DNA of 64,000 bases, from positions 1 through 64,000 of the forward strand of contig CALWYF010000002.1 in assembly GCA_944385705.1 (NCBI GenBank). Direction: 5' to 3'. Below are positions 7,560 through 16,082 of the stretch, piece by piece. The DNA is from an uncultured Oscillospiraceae bacterium. GTDB taxonomy: Bacteria; Bacillota; Clostridia; Oscillospirales; Oscillospiraceae. The position numbers and the translations under genes were made by a program. Within the stretch, counting starts at the first letter, position 1. Each line of letters begins with the position of its first letter. The notes beneath the pieces were generated by a model that was given only the letters and a program-made list of their open reading frames with translations, did no database searches and was not told where the DNA came from.

Positions 7560-8957
7560 ATGAGAAGCCTGCGCTTTAGGTTTTTCTTTTTCCTGGCGGT
7601 GCTGCTGATAGTGCTGCTGCTGATGCTAAACATCTTTCCCATCACCTCCTCCCGGGACACGGTGTTCCAGGAGAAGGAGAGCTCCATCTCCGGCCAGGCG
7701 GCCATCCTGGCCGCCTCCCTGGCCAAGCTGGACGAGCCGGACCAGGCCAGCGTGGGGGAGGTGCTGCGGCTGCTGAACATCAGCGGCTTTGAGCGCACCG
7801 TAGTGGTGGACACCCAGGGCCGGACTTTGTACTATACCTACGGCACCTCGGCGCCGGAGAGCGAGGAGAAAGATCTGAACACGGCCCTGTCGGGCAAAAC
7901 GGTGTTTCGCTCCAGGTATGACGGGGAGTCCTTCCTCAGCAGCTATGCCATACCCATCAGCCGCCAGGGAGCCATAACCGGGGCGCTGTACATGGTGGAG
8001 CGGGACGTGGTGCGGGCAGTGATAATCCTGGACGTTCAAAGCCAGATACGTATAATCTCCGCCGTGATAGTGCTGACGGTGCTGGCCCTGGCAGTGATCT
8101 TCTCCTCGGTGATCCTGCGGCGCATCCATGAGCTGGCAAACTCCATGCGCATTGTGGCTGCCGGGGACTACAGCCACCGGCTCCAGGTCAGCGGCAGCGA
8201 CGAGCTGACGGACCTGGGCAATGAGTTCAACACCCTCACCCAGCGCCTGGACGCCACGGAGCGGGAGCGCCGCCAGTTCGTCTCCGACGCCTCCCATGAG
8301 CTGAAGACGCCCCTGGCCTCCATCCGCCTGCTCTCCGACAGCATAGTGCAGAATGAGAATATCGACACGGAGACGGTGCGGGAGTTCGTCACGGACATCG
8401 GCAACGAGGCCGAGCGGCTCCAGCGCACCACGGAGAAGCTGCTGGACCTGTCCCGCCTGGACGACGATATCCAGGTCATGCCGGAGCCGGTGGACGTAAA
8501 GCAGGTGGCGGTGGACGCCCTGGTGTTTTTAAAGCCTCTGGCAAAGGAGCGGCGGATACGCCTGCGCTGTGAGCTGGAGGAGGGCTGCGTGGTCATGGCC
8601 ACGGTGGACGACATGTTCCACATAATCTTTAATCTCATAGAAAATGCCATAAAATATAATGTGGACGGGGGCAGCGTCTTCGTGAAGCTGGAGCAGAAGG
8701 ACGACAAGGTCCAGCTCACCGTGGAGGATACGGGCATAGGCATCCCCGAAGAGGACAGGTACAATATCTTTACCCGCTTCTACCGGGTGGACAAGGCCCG
8801 GTCCCGGGAGGCGGGAGGCAGCGGCCTGGGCCTGAGCATAGTCCATGCGGCGGTAAAGGCCCATGGCGGCACCATCATGGTGGGCGAGAACAAGCCCCGG
8901 GGCTCCCGTTTTACGGTGAGCTTTCCAAAACCTACGGAGGAAGAAACAGGAATATGA
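7560..8957 (+). CDS. HAMP-containing sensor histidine kinase
   Basis: A 465-residue membrane kinase. A first membrane segment (about 8-25), an extracytoplasmic sensing region of about 130 residues, a second membrane segment (about 160-182), a HAMP linker (HELANSMRIVAAGDYSHRL), HisKA with SHELKTPLAS and His246, and HATPase_c with NLIENAIKYN, DTGIGIPEED and GSGLGLSIV. This is the PhoR/ResE-type layout but without a PAS domain. It pairs with the response regulator just upstream. Its stop overlaps the start of the M24 peptidase gene by ATGA. Confidence 0.9.
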   Translation: MRSLRFRFFFFLAVLLIVLLLMLNIFPITSSRDTVFQEKESSISGQAAILAASLAKLDEPDQASVGEVLRLLNISGFERTVVVDTQGRTLYYTYGTSAPESEEKDLNTALSGKTVFRSRYDGESFLSSYAIPISRQGAITGALYMVERDVVRAVIILDVQSQIRIISAVIVLTVLALAVIFSSVILRRIHELANSMRIVAAGDYSHRLQVSGSDELTDLGNEFNTLTQRLDATERERRQFVSDASHELKTPLASIRLLSDSIVQNENIDTETVREFVTDIGNEAERLQRTTEKLLDLSRLDDDIQVMPEPVDVKQVAVDALVFLKPLAKERRIRLRCELEEGCVVMATVDDMFHIIFNLIENAIKYNVDGGSVFVKLEQKDDKVQLTVEDTGIGIPEEDRYNIFTRFYRVDKARSREAGGSGLGLSIVHAAVKAHGGTIMVGENKPRGSRFTVSFPKPTEEETGI

Positions 8958-10030
8958 ACAAGATAGCAGAGATACGGGAAAAACTGGCGGCCGCAGGTCT
9001 GGACGGCCTGCTGATAACCGACGAGAAGAACCAGCGCTATGCCGTGGGCTTCCCCTTTACCGACGGGGCAGTGCTGGTGGGCCGGGAGAAGGCTTGGCTC
9101 ATCACCGATTCCCGGTATATCGAGGCGGCGGAGAAGACTGCGGGAGCGGCCCTCACGGTGCAGCTCTACGACCGGCAGCTGCCTTTGAAGGAGCTGCTGC
9201 GCCGGGATATAAAGGAGGCAGGAATGGAGCGCCTGGCCGCCGAAGACGGGAAGCTGAGCCACAGGGAGTATCTGGAATACGAAAAGGCCCTGGGCCTGAA
9301 GCTGGAGCCCTGCGGCAGCTTGCTCCAGGAGCTGAGAGCCTCAAAGAGCGAAGAGGAGCTTCGGTATATGCAGCAGGCCCAGGACATAGCGGAGCTGGCC
9401 CTGGAGGATGTGCTGCATGTGATAAAGCCGGGGATGACGGAACAGCAGGTGATGGCGGAGCTGGTGTACTCCATGCTGCGCCATGGCTCCCAGGGCAATT
9501 CCTTTGACCCCATCGTTGTCACCGGGGAAAAAACCAGCATGCCCCATGGGGTGCCCGGGGACAAGGTCATCAGGGCCGGGGATTTTGTGACCATGGACTT
9601 CGGCTGCATAAAGGAGGGCTACTGCTCCGACATGACCCGCACCGTGGCGGTGGGCCATGCCACGGAGGAGATGAAGACGGTGTATGACATCGTGCTGAAA
9701 GCCCAGCTGGCGGGTATAGCGGCCGCCAGGGCGGGCATTCCCGGCCGGGACATAGACGCCGCTGCCAGGCAGGTGATAAGCGACGCAGGCTACGGGGCCT
9801 ATTTCGGCCATGGCTTCGGCCACAGCCTGGGCCTGAATATCCACGAGAGCCCCAGCGCAAATCCCTCGGGCCTGGCCCTGATGCCGGAGGGAGCCGTGTG
9901 CTCCGCCGAACCGGGGATATATCTGCCCGGCCGCTTCGGCGTGCGCATTGAGGATGTTATGGTCCTAAAGAAGGATGGCTGCCGCCTGCTCACCAAGGCC
10001 AAAAAGGAGCTTATTATCCTGCCGGCCTGA
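8954..10030 (+). CDS. pepP: M24-family Xaa-Pro aminopeptidase
   Basis: A metallopeptidase of 358 residues that releases the N-terminal residue before proline, or splits Xaa-Pro dipeptides. It has the creatinase-like N-terminal domain (1-125) and the pita-bread catalytic domain with the five metal ligands in TMDFGCI, YCSDMTRT, HGFGHSLGL, SAEPGIY and RIEDVMVL. Its length fits the YqhT/PepQ group found next to efp in Firmicutes. It starts with ATGA overlapping the kinase stop and is followed by a separate efp promoter. Confidence 0.9.
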   Translation: MNKIAEIREKLAAAGLDGLLITDEKNQRYAVGFPFTDGAVLVGREKAWLITDSRYIEAAEKTAGAALTVQLYDRQLPLKELLRRDIKEAGMERLAAEDGKLSHREYLEYEKALGLKLEPCGSLLQELRASKSEEELRYMQQAQDIAELALEDVLHVIKPGMTEQQVMAELVYSMLRHGSQGNSFDPIVVTGEKTSMPHGVPGDKVIRAGDFVTMDFGCIKEGYCSDMTRTVAVGHATEEMKTVYDIVLKAQLAGIAAARAGIPGRDIDAAARQVISDAGYGAYFGHGFGHSLGLNIHESPSANPSGLALMPEGAVCSAEPGIYLPGRFGVRIEDVMVLKKDGCRLLTKAKKELIILPA

Positions 10031-10060
10031 GGCCCGGGAAGCCGTTTTGACAAATAATAC

Positions 10061-10089
10061 TTGCAAAACAGGGCCGGATACTGTAAAAT
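10061..10089 (+). promoter_or_regulatory. Promoter of efp
   Basis: TTGCAA (10061-10066), a 17-base spacer and TAAAAT (10084-10089), 39 bases before the efp start. A further TTGACA lies at 10047-10052. Confidence 0.7.
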
Positions 10090-10128
10090 GTCTGAGATAA
10101 ATATAAATTAATTTGGGAGGTCCCTTTT

Positions 10129-10686
10129 ATGATTACAGCAGGCGATTTCAGAAACGGCGTCACCTTTGAGATGGACGGCCAGGTCATGCAGGTCATCGAG
10201 TTCCAGCATGTCAAGCCCGGCAAGGGCGCGGCTTTCGTGCGCACCAAGATGAAGAATGTCATCACCGGCGCCGTCACCGAAACTTCCTTCAACCCCACCG
10301 CAAAGTTCGAAAACGCCACCGTAGACCGTATGACCATGGAGTACAGCTACTCCGACGGCAACCTGTACTACTTCATGAATCCCGAAACCTACGAGCTGGA
10401 GCCTGTGGATGCCTCCGTTCTGGGCGATAACTTCAAGTTCGTCAAGGAGAATATGGAGTGCACCATCTACTCCTATAAGGGCAAGGTCTTCAATGTGGAG
10501 CCTCCCTTCTTTGTGGAGCTGGAAGTCACCGAGACCGACCCGGGCTTTGCCGGCAACACCGCCACCAACGCTACCAAGCCCGCCACTTTGGAGACCGGCG
10601 CCGAGATCAAGGTTCCCCTCTTCATCGAGCCCGGCGAGAAGGTGAAGATTGACACCCGCACCGGCGAGTATCTGTCCAGAGCATAA
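10129..10686 (+). CDS. efp: Translation elongation factor P
   Basis: A cytoplasmic factor that binds stalled ribosomes between the P and E sites and helps form peptide bonds at polyproline stretches. The 185-residue protein has the KOW-like N-domain with the loop VKPGKGAAF (Lys32 is the usual modification position), and two OB domains ending with [12 protein letters not shown]. The length is exactly that of the family. GGGAGG precedes the ATG. Position downstream of an M24 peptidase gene is the standard Firmicute arrangement. Confidence 0.96.
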   Translation: MITAGDFRNGVTFEMDGQVMQVIEFQHVKPGKGAAFVRTKMKNVITGAVTETSFNPTAKFENATVDRMTMEYSYSDGNLYYFMNPETYELEPVDASVLGDNFKFVKENMECTIYSYKGKVFNVEPPFFVELEVTETDPGFAGNTATNATKPATLETGAEIKVPLFIEPGEKVKIDTRTGEYLSRA

Positions 10687-10758
10687 GCTCTGAAAACGGG
10701 GGCAGGTCCCCTGAAGCAAAGTAAGTTAATTTTGTTCAACAAAAAGGAGGTTTTCCAA

Positions 10759-11229
10759 ATGACTGTAGTTGAAAAAGCCGCATATCTCAAAGGATTGGTA
10801 GAGGGTCTGGGCATAGAGCCTGATTCAAGGGAAGGCAAGCTGTGGGGCGCTTTGGGCGAGCTGCTTTCAGACATGGCTCATGAAATCGAAGACCTTCAGG
10901 CCACCGACATGGATCATGCCGAGGCCCTGGACGAAATGGCTGAGGAGCTTAGCTATCTGGAGGATCTGGTCTGCGACCTGGACGAGCCGGAGGACTTTGA
11001 CGACGAGGACTGCGACGGAGACTGCGATTCCTGCGGCCTCTGCGATGAGGACGATGAGGACGAGGATGACGAAGAGCCGGAGTATGACGGCGTCATCTAC
11101 GATGTCACCTGCCCCGTCTGCGGCGAGGAGATCAGCTTCGACGAGGAGACTCTGGACAAGGGTTCCATTGAGTGCCCCTCCTGCGGCGAGACTCTGGAGT
11201 TCGATCTGGAGGACGAAAAGAAGGACTGA
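10759..11229 (+). CDS. Acidic zinc-ribbon protein (CD1247 N-terminal domain type)
   Basis: A 156-residue protein. An N-terminal helical domain (KAAYLKGLVEGLGI, then ELLSDMAHEIEDLQ) resembles the CD1247 N-terminal domain seen in Clostridia. The middle is a strongly acidic linker holding a cysteine cluster (CDGDCDSCGLC), and the C-terminus has a zinc ribbon with CPVCG and CPSCG separated by about 20 residues. No enzyme motif is visible. AAAGGAGG precedes the ATG at 10759; an ATG at 10732 lacks a site. It lies 72 bases after efp, without its own clear promoter, and is ended by a strong terminator, so it is probably co-transcribed with efp. Confidence 0.75.
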   Translation: MTVVEKAAYLKGLVEGLGIEPDSREGKLWGALGELLSDMAHEIEDLQATDMDHAEALDEMAEELSYLEDLVCDLDEPEDFDDEDCDGDCDSCGLCDEDDEDEDDEEPEYDGVIYDVTCPVCGEEISFDEETLDKGSIECPSCGETLEFDLEDEKKD

Positions 11230-11280
11230 GTACCCCGCCCCAAGCGCCGAAAACTTCTGACAGATAAACGGAAAACAATA

Positions 11281-11319
11281 AAACCTGAGGACCCACTTTT
11301 GGTGGGTCCTCAGGTTTTT
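11281..11319. terminator. Bidirectional terminator
   Basis: Perfect 16-base arms (11281-11296 and 11302-11317) with the loop ttttg, with A and T runs at the two edges. It can stop both the efp transcript and the leftward YD-repeat gene. Confidence 0.9.
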
Positions 11320-11361
11320 GTTTTTGGCTCCCTCAGGTTTTTTTGCCGTTTCCGCTGCCGT

Positions 11362-12765
11362 TTACCAGTCGGGGCGGTAGATCATACGGAAGGAGACCTC
11401 CGGGGCGGGGTTTTCCACCCGGTCGGTGACATTGCCCTCCGCGTCGTAATAGATACGTTCAACGCAGTTGCCCTCTTCGTCGTAGCGGTTTTCATACCAG
11501 CTGCTGCGCTCATAGAGGCTCTTGGTGTAGCGGCGCAGTTCCCTGCCCTGATCGTCGTACTCATAGGTGTACCATTTGTAGGTTACGCCATATAGACCGA
11601 ACTCGGAGTGTTCTATGATGTTGCCGTTTTCGTCGTAGCGGCTGTCGCTGCCGTGGGACAGATAGCCTCCGGCGGGGTAGGCGGCGTAGTGGGTGCGGTT
11701 GCCGTTTTTGTCGTAGACGCTCATCTCCCGGCTGACGCTGCCGTCATAGTCGTAGAAATAGGTCCAGACGGTAAAGCTGCCGTCCTCGTTGTAGCTGAAA
11801 TCCGTCTGGGTGTTCAGCTCTCCCGTGGAGTCGTACTGCTTCTGGCACAGCAGCCGGTCCAGCTCGTCATATTCGTATTCGCTCCACTCTGTGCGCTGCC
11901 CCCGGGAGTCGTAACGGCTTCGGCTGAGTTCCAGGCCCTTCTCGTCATAGGTGTATTCCCGCCAATAGTCCGCCTTGCGGTCTGCATTGTAACGGGTAAA
12001 GCGGAGCAGCTGCCGGCTGCTGCTGTACTCATAGACTTCCCAGTACAGGGCATTGCCGTTGGCTGTATAACGTATGTATTGGAGAAGGTTTCCGTAGGCG
12101 TCGTAGCTGCTCTTGGCCAGCAGCACCCCGTCGGTGTATTCATACAGGGTCTGCTGCTCCACGCTCCCCTCCGGGGACAAAATGAGCTTCTCTGAAAGGA
12201 GGCCGTCCTGATAGCTCCACTCCTGGGAGAAAGTGAGCTGAGTGCCTCCGGCGTATATCCGCAGGGAAATGAGATTCCCGGCCTCGTCGTAGGCGCTCTC
12301 CCGGCGGAAGGAGATGCTGCCGTCGGCGCGCTGCTTTATATGGGTGGTGACGCGGCCCTGGCTGTCATAGCTGTATACATCAAAGACCGGAGCGGGCTCC
12401 GGCTTGGAGGCGGCGGCAAGGGAAAAGACCAGCGTCACCACCAGAAGCACCGCCGCCACGGCGCAGACTATGAGCAGCCAACGGGGCGGAACCTTTCTTG
12501 AAGGGGCGGAGCTCATGGCCCTTTTGGGCCGGGAAGGAGCTTCGTTCAAAGCGGGAGCTTCCGCCTCCTCCGAAGCGTCGACCGGAGGGAGACTGTCTTC
12601 CTCTTCCGGGAGTTTAACAGCTTCCGGGGCCTGCTGTCCCGGAGCCTCATCCCTGAGACCAGCCTCCGGGAACTCCTCCCGGGGCGGCTGTTCCCGCTCG
12701 GTCAGCAGCTCCTGCTCAGACTGTTCCGGGGACTTTATCTGTTCCATTGTGCTGGGTTCCGGCAT
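11362..12765 (-). CDS. Membrane-anchored YD-repeat protein
   Basis: A 467-residue protein with three parts. Residues 1-92 are rich in Pro, Glu and Ser. One membrane segment follows (about 95-120), and about 330 residues carry tandem repeats of the form YD-x-x-G-(N/R/E), for example YDEAGNLIS, YDAYGNLLQ, YDEKGLELS, YDENGNIIE, YDDQGRELR and YDEEGNCVE. This is the RHS/YD beta-strand repeat in short form. There is no RHS core hyperconserved box and no toxin tip, so it is not a polymorphic toxin. The topology places the repeats outside the cell. GGAGGAAGCCT precedes the ATG. It is downstream of a glycosyltransferase, with which it may be transcribed. Confidence 0.75.
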   Translation of the reverse strand: MPEPSTMEQIKSPEQSEQELLTEREQPPREEFPEAGLRDEAPGQQAPEAVKLPEEEDSLPPVDASEEAEAPALNEAPSRPKRAMSSAPSRKVPPRWLLIVCAVAAVLLVVTLVFSLAAASKPEPAPVFDVYSYDSQGRVTTHIKQRADGSISFRRESAYDEAGNLISLRIYAGGTQLTFSQEWSYQDGLLSEKLILSPEGSVEQQTLYEYTDGVLLAKSSYDAYGNLLQYIRYTANGNALYWEVYEYSSSRQLLRFTRYNADRKADYWREYTYDEKGLELSRSRYDSRGQRTEWSEYEYDELDRLLCQKQYDSTGELNTQTDFSYNEDGSFTVWTYFYDYDGSVSREMSVYDKNGNRTHYAAYPAGGYLSHGSDSRYDENGNIIEHSEFGLYGVTYKWYTYEYDDQGRELRRYTKSLYERSSWYENRYDEEGNCVERIYYDAEGNVTDRVENPAPEVSFRMIYRPDW

Positions 12766-12801
12766 AGGCTTCCTCCATGAGTATTTATAGGCTTAAGGGT
12801 T

Positions 12802-13845
12802 CTATTTTCTGTGCTTGAGTCTGGTGAACAGGGCCGGGGATATACGTCCGGCCAGCACCAAAAGACGGAACACCGCCATGTTCAGCCAGACCTGCCTGCT
12901 GCGCACCACGGCGCAAAGGAGATTGGGCACTGCCCCGCCGAAGACATTCCGGCAGCGCAGACGCACCTGGGGCTCGTTTATAATGCGGCGCACATAAGCG
13001 GCCTTTTCCCCGGGACTCATCTTGCAGCTGGGAGAGAAGAGCGTGGTCATGCAGGAGAATATGCTCTTGGCGAACATGTAGCGGCAGTCCGCATCCGTCT
13101 CCGGGCTGCTGCCCAGGGAGGCACAGAGACGCTGCACGGTAGTGTCAGCCTCCAGGCAGACTCTGGGCTTGTCCAGACAGAAGCGGCTTATAAGGCTCTC
13201 CCCGGGGTGCATGATGTAGCGGTACTTGCACTCCGGCAGTATCTTCACACTGCGGCACTGCTCCAGACAGTGGAAGATGAAGAGCCGGTCCTCGCCCCAG
13301 CGGTAGTCGGGAAAACGGTGGGCAGAGCCGATGAGCTCTGCCTTGAAGAGCTTGCCCCAGACCTGGTTGAAGAGGTTGGACTTGTACAGCCGGCCAAAGG
13401 CGGCGCCCAGGCCCTCCCGGCCCAACAGCTGCTCCGGCTCACAGTAGGGGCGGCAGGCTCCGGAGGGGCTGACTATGGTAAAGCCAAAAAAGACCATGTC
13501 CGCACCCTGGGCTCCGGCCATGGCGTATTCCACTGCGTCGGGCAGCAGCTCGTCGTCGGCGTCGGCAAACATCACGTATTCCGTCCCCGGCTCCACGGCG
13601 TCCAGCCCGCGGTTCCGGGCCAGGGCGGGGCCGCCGTTAGGAACGCTTATGTGGCGGAGCCGGGAGTCCTGCTGCTGTATGCGCCGGAGTATTTGTGCGG
13701 TGTCGTCGGTGGAACCGTCATCCACAACTATGAGACGCAGATCCCTGTAACTCTGTTCCAGGATGCTGCGCACGGCTTTTTCAATGTAGTGCCCGGCGTT
13801 ATAGGCGGGCATAATAACGGCAAGTCCTGCTGCCTTGTGTTCCAT
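12802..13845 (-). CDS. Family 2 glycosyltransferase
   Basis: A 347-residue GT-A enzyme that would transfer a sugar from a nucleotide-sugar donor. The N-terminal domain has VIMPAYNAGHYIEKAVRSI, then VVDDGSTD near 40 and the metal-binding FADADDELL near 95, with the acidic region WGEDRLF near 190 serving as the usual acceptor-side motif. The C-terminal 120 residues have two weakly hydrophobic stretches. The acceptor is unknown; short cell-envelope or teichoic/capsular sugars are typical. It lies 15 bases after the DUF2461 gene and 36 bases before the YD-repeat gene, all leftward. Confidence 0.88.
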   Translation of the reverse strand: MEHKAAGLAVIMPAYNAGHYIEKAVRSILEQSYRDLRLIVVDDGSTDDTAQILRRIQQQDSRLRHISVPNGGPALARNRGLDAVEPGTEYVMFADADDELLPDAVEYAMAGAQGADMVFFGFTIVSPSGACRPYCEPEQLLGREGLGAAFGRLYKSNLFNQVWGKLFKAELIGSAHRFPDYRWGEDRLFIFHCLEQCRSVKILPECKYRYIMHPGESLISRFCLDKPRVCLEADTTVQRLCASLGSSPETDADCRYMFAKSIFSCMTTLFSPSCKMSPGEKAAYVRRIINEPQVRLRCRNVFGGAVPNLLCAVVRSRQVWLNMAVFRLLVLAGRISPALFTRLKHRK

Positions 13846-13860
13846 GGCGTCCTCCCTGTG

Positions 13861-14532
13861 TCAGCTGCGTCTGCTGCCCGGCTCTTCCCTGTAGACTTCC
13901 ATGAAAAAGTCGTACATGGGCAGGAGCTTTTCGTAAGCATCCGCCAGCAGCACCGGCAGCTCTGGGCTGAGAGCGTCGCCGCCGAAGTCCCGGCTCAGCT
14001 CCAGTCCAAGGCGCTTGCGGTTGTACCAAAGGTCGATGACCGGCCCCCGGCTGCCCTTGGGCCGGGCGTATTCCTCCCCGGTAACGGTAAAGCCGGCTTT
14101 GGCCACGGCTTTGGCCAGCCGCTCAAAGCGGGCGGGGTTGGCATCCACCTTCCGGCGGAAGGCGGCCATCTGGGCGGCAGTGGCGCTGTAAAAGCCCATG
14201 CCGTAGCTGTATTCGGCGGCCCCCAGCTCGAACCAGAAGCAGGGACCCTCCAGCAGAATATCGTTGTCCTTCAGGGTAAACCACATGTGGTCCTTGTAAG
14301 GCCCCCGGCCGAAGAGCCGCCGGGCGTCCCGGTAGATGCGGGAGACGTGGAGCCGGAAGCTGCGGCTGGGGAAGCGCCGGGCCATGAGCTCTGTGGTGTC
14401 CGCCGCCAGGGCCTTGAAAGGGGTGTTCAGAACCCGTTCAAATTCTGCCTTGTGTTCCAGAAACCAGGGCCTCTCATTATTAAATGCCAGTTCCCATAAA
14501 AAATTACTGGTCTGGCCTGTAAATCCTTCAAA
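13861..14532 (-). CDS. DUF2461 domain protein
   Basis: A 223-residue protein that begins MFEGFTGQTSNFLWELAFNN, which is the conserved opening of DUF2461. It continues with ERPWFLEHKAEFERV and the RIYRDARRLFGRGPYKDHMW core typical of the family. The family is widespread and of unknown function; no catalytic residue set is established. A longer frame starts at a GTG at 14583, but the family start and the conserved block favour the ATG at 14532, even though the nearest GGAG is about 15 bases away. It is the first gene of a leftward trio with the glycosyltransferase. Confidence 0.82.
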   Translation of the reverse strand, partial: FEGFTGQTSNFLWELAFNNERPWFLEHKAEFERVLNTPFKALAADTTELMARRFPSRSFRLHVSRIYRDARRLFGRGPYKDHMWFTLKDNDILLEGPCFWFELGAAEYSYGMGFYSATAAQMAAFRRKVDANPARFERLAKAVAKAGFTVTGEEYARPKGSRGPVIDLWYNRKRLGLELSRDFGGDALSPELPVLLADAYEKLLPMYDFFMEVYREEPGSRRS

Positions 14533-14717
14533 CATGCCTTTATCGTCTGTCTCCTGAGCAAATTTTCCATAACAGTTTACCACAAGTCCGGGAGATTATC
14601 AATATAATAGCCCATCGGGAGATACTGTACAAAAGCTTTGTAATATGATATATTTCCTGATAAGCGAAGAAATATCCCCCCGGGACAGGGGTCCGGGGGA
14701 GAGAATGGAGACTAAAA

Positions 14718-16082
14718 ATGAAGATAATTATTGCCGGCGCAGGCAAGATAGGCTACAGCGTGGCGGGGATATTGGCCGACGAGGGCCATGACATCACCGT
14801 TATCGACAACAACAGCAGCACCATTGCAAATCTCTCCAACAATCTGGACGTGATATGCGTGGAGGGCAGCGCCACCAATTCGGAGACTCTGCTGGAGGCC
14901 GGGGCTGCCGAGGCGGATTTGCTCATGGCCGCAACCCGCAGCGACGAGACCAACATGGTCTGCGGCATATCCGCCAGGAAGCTGGGCACCAAGCACGTCA
15001 TAGCCCGTATAAGGGATACCGCCTACTTGCAGCAGATGGAGTTTCTCCGGGAAGCTCTGGGCCTGTCGGTGATAGTGAACCCGGAGCTGGAGTGCGCCAG
15101 GGAGATATCCCGCATCCTCCGCCTGCCCAGCGCCACCCGGGTGGACGCCTTCTCCAAAGGCAGCGCGGAGATAGTGGAGCACAGGGTGAGAGAGGGCGGC
15201 AGGCTGGACGGGCTCCAGCTAAAGCAGCTGCCCCAGAGCTTCAACGCCAAGGTGCTGGTGGGCGTGGTAGAGCGAGGGGGCGAGGCCATCATCCCCAACG
15301 GCGATTTTACCCTGAGAAGCGGCGACCTGCTGAGCATCACCGGCGCCGACAAGGAGCTGAGAAAGTTCTTTATTGCCACCGGCCAGTATAAGAAGCCGGT
15401 GCGCCGGGTGATGATAATGGGCGGCGGCCGCATCGCCGTGTACCTTGCCCGCATGCTTTTGGACAGCGGCATGTCCGTCACCGTGGTGGAGGCAAACCGC
15501 AGCCGCTGCGACGAGCTGTGCGACCTGATCCCCGAGGCCAATGTGATATTCGGGGACGCCACCCGCAGCGAGGTGCTGCTGGAGGAGGGTATACTCAGCT
15601 GCGACGCTTTCGTGGCCCTCACAGGGGATGACGGCGACAATATAATCACATCCATGTACGCAAAGCACATGGATGTTGGCAAAATAGTGGTGAAGGTGAA
15701 CCGGGAGTATTACGACCAGATACTGGACAGCGCCGGGCTGGACAGCGTAGTGGCCCCCAGAACCTTGGTGGCCCAGCAGCTGGCCCGCTATGTCCGGGCC
15801 ATGAGCAACTCCATCGGCAGCAGCATGGAGACCCTCTATAAGCTGGCCGACGGCAAGGTAGAGGCTCTGGAGTTCAAGGTCAGCCAGGGCTCCAAGGTCA
15901 TCGGCGTGCCGCTGAAGGACCTGAAGCTCAAGCCCAATATAATCATAAGCGCCATAGTCCGGGGCAACCGCACCATCCTCCCCGGCGGCGATACGGAGAT
16001 CTGCGCCGGGGACCACGCAGTGGTGGTGACCAAGGCAGGCTGGCTGAAAGTACTGGACAATATAATCGAGGACGAGACATGA
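14718..16082 (+). CDS. trkA: Trk potassium uptake regulatory subunit TrkA
   Basis: A cytoplasmic ring-forming regulator of the TrkH channel. The 454-residue protein has two copies of the RCK unit: a first NAD-binding half starting IIIAGAGKIGYSVA with a TrkA_C domain to about residue 215, and a second starting MIMGGGRIAVYLA near 231 with its own TrkA_C domain at the end (AGDHAVVVTK). In known systems NAD(H), ATP/ADP or cyclic di-AMP binding controls gating. GGAG lies seven bases before the ATG, and a GC-rich imperfect hairpin sits just upstream of it (14675-14700). The stop shares ATGA with the first trkH. Confidence 0.94.
   Translation: MKIIIAGAGKIGYSVAGILADEGHDITVIDNNSSTIANLSNNLDVICVEGSATNSETLLEAGAAEADLLMAATRSDETNMVCGISARKLGTKHVIARIRDTAYLQQMEFLREALGLSVIVNPELECAREISRILRLPSATRVDAFSKGSAEIVEHRVREGGRLDGLQLKQLPQSFNAKVLVGVVERGGEAIIPNGDFTLRSGDLLSITGADKELRKFFIATGQYKKPVRRVMIMGGGRIAVYLARMLLDSGMSVTVVEANRSRCDELCDLIPEANVIFGDATRSEVLLEEGILSCDAFVALTGDDGDNIITSMYAKHMDVGKIVVKVNREYYDQILDSAGLDSVVAPRTLVAQQLARYVRAMSNSIGSSMETLYKLADGKVEALEFKVSQGSKVIGVPLKDLKLKPNIIISAIVRGNRTILPGGDTEICAGDHAVVVTKAGWLKVLDNIIEDET

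Noticed and set aside
11362..12765. RHS polymorphic toxin
   Set aside because: YD repeats are present, but there is no RHS core box, no C-terminal tip and no immunity gene.
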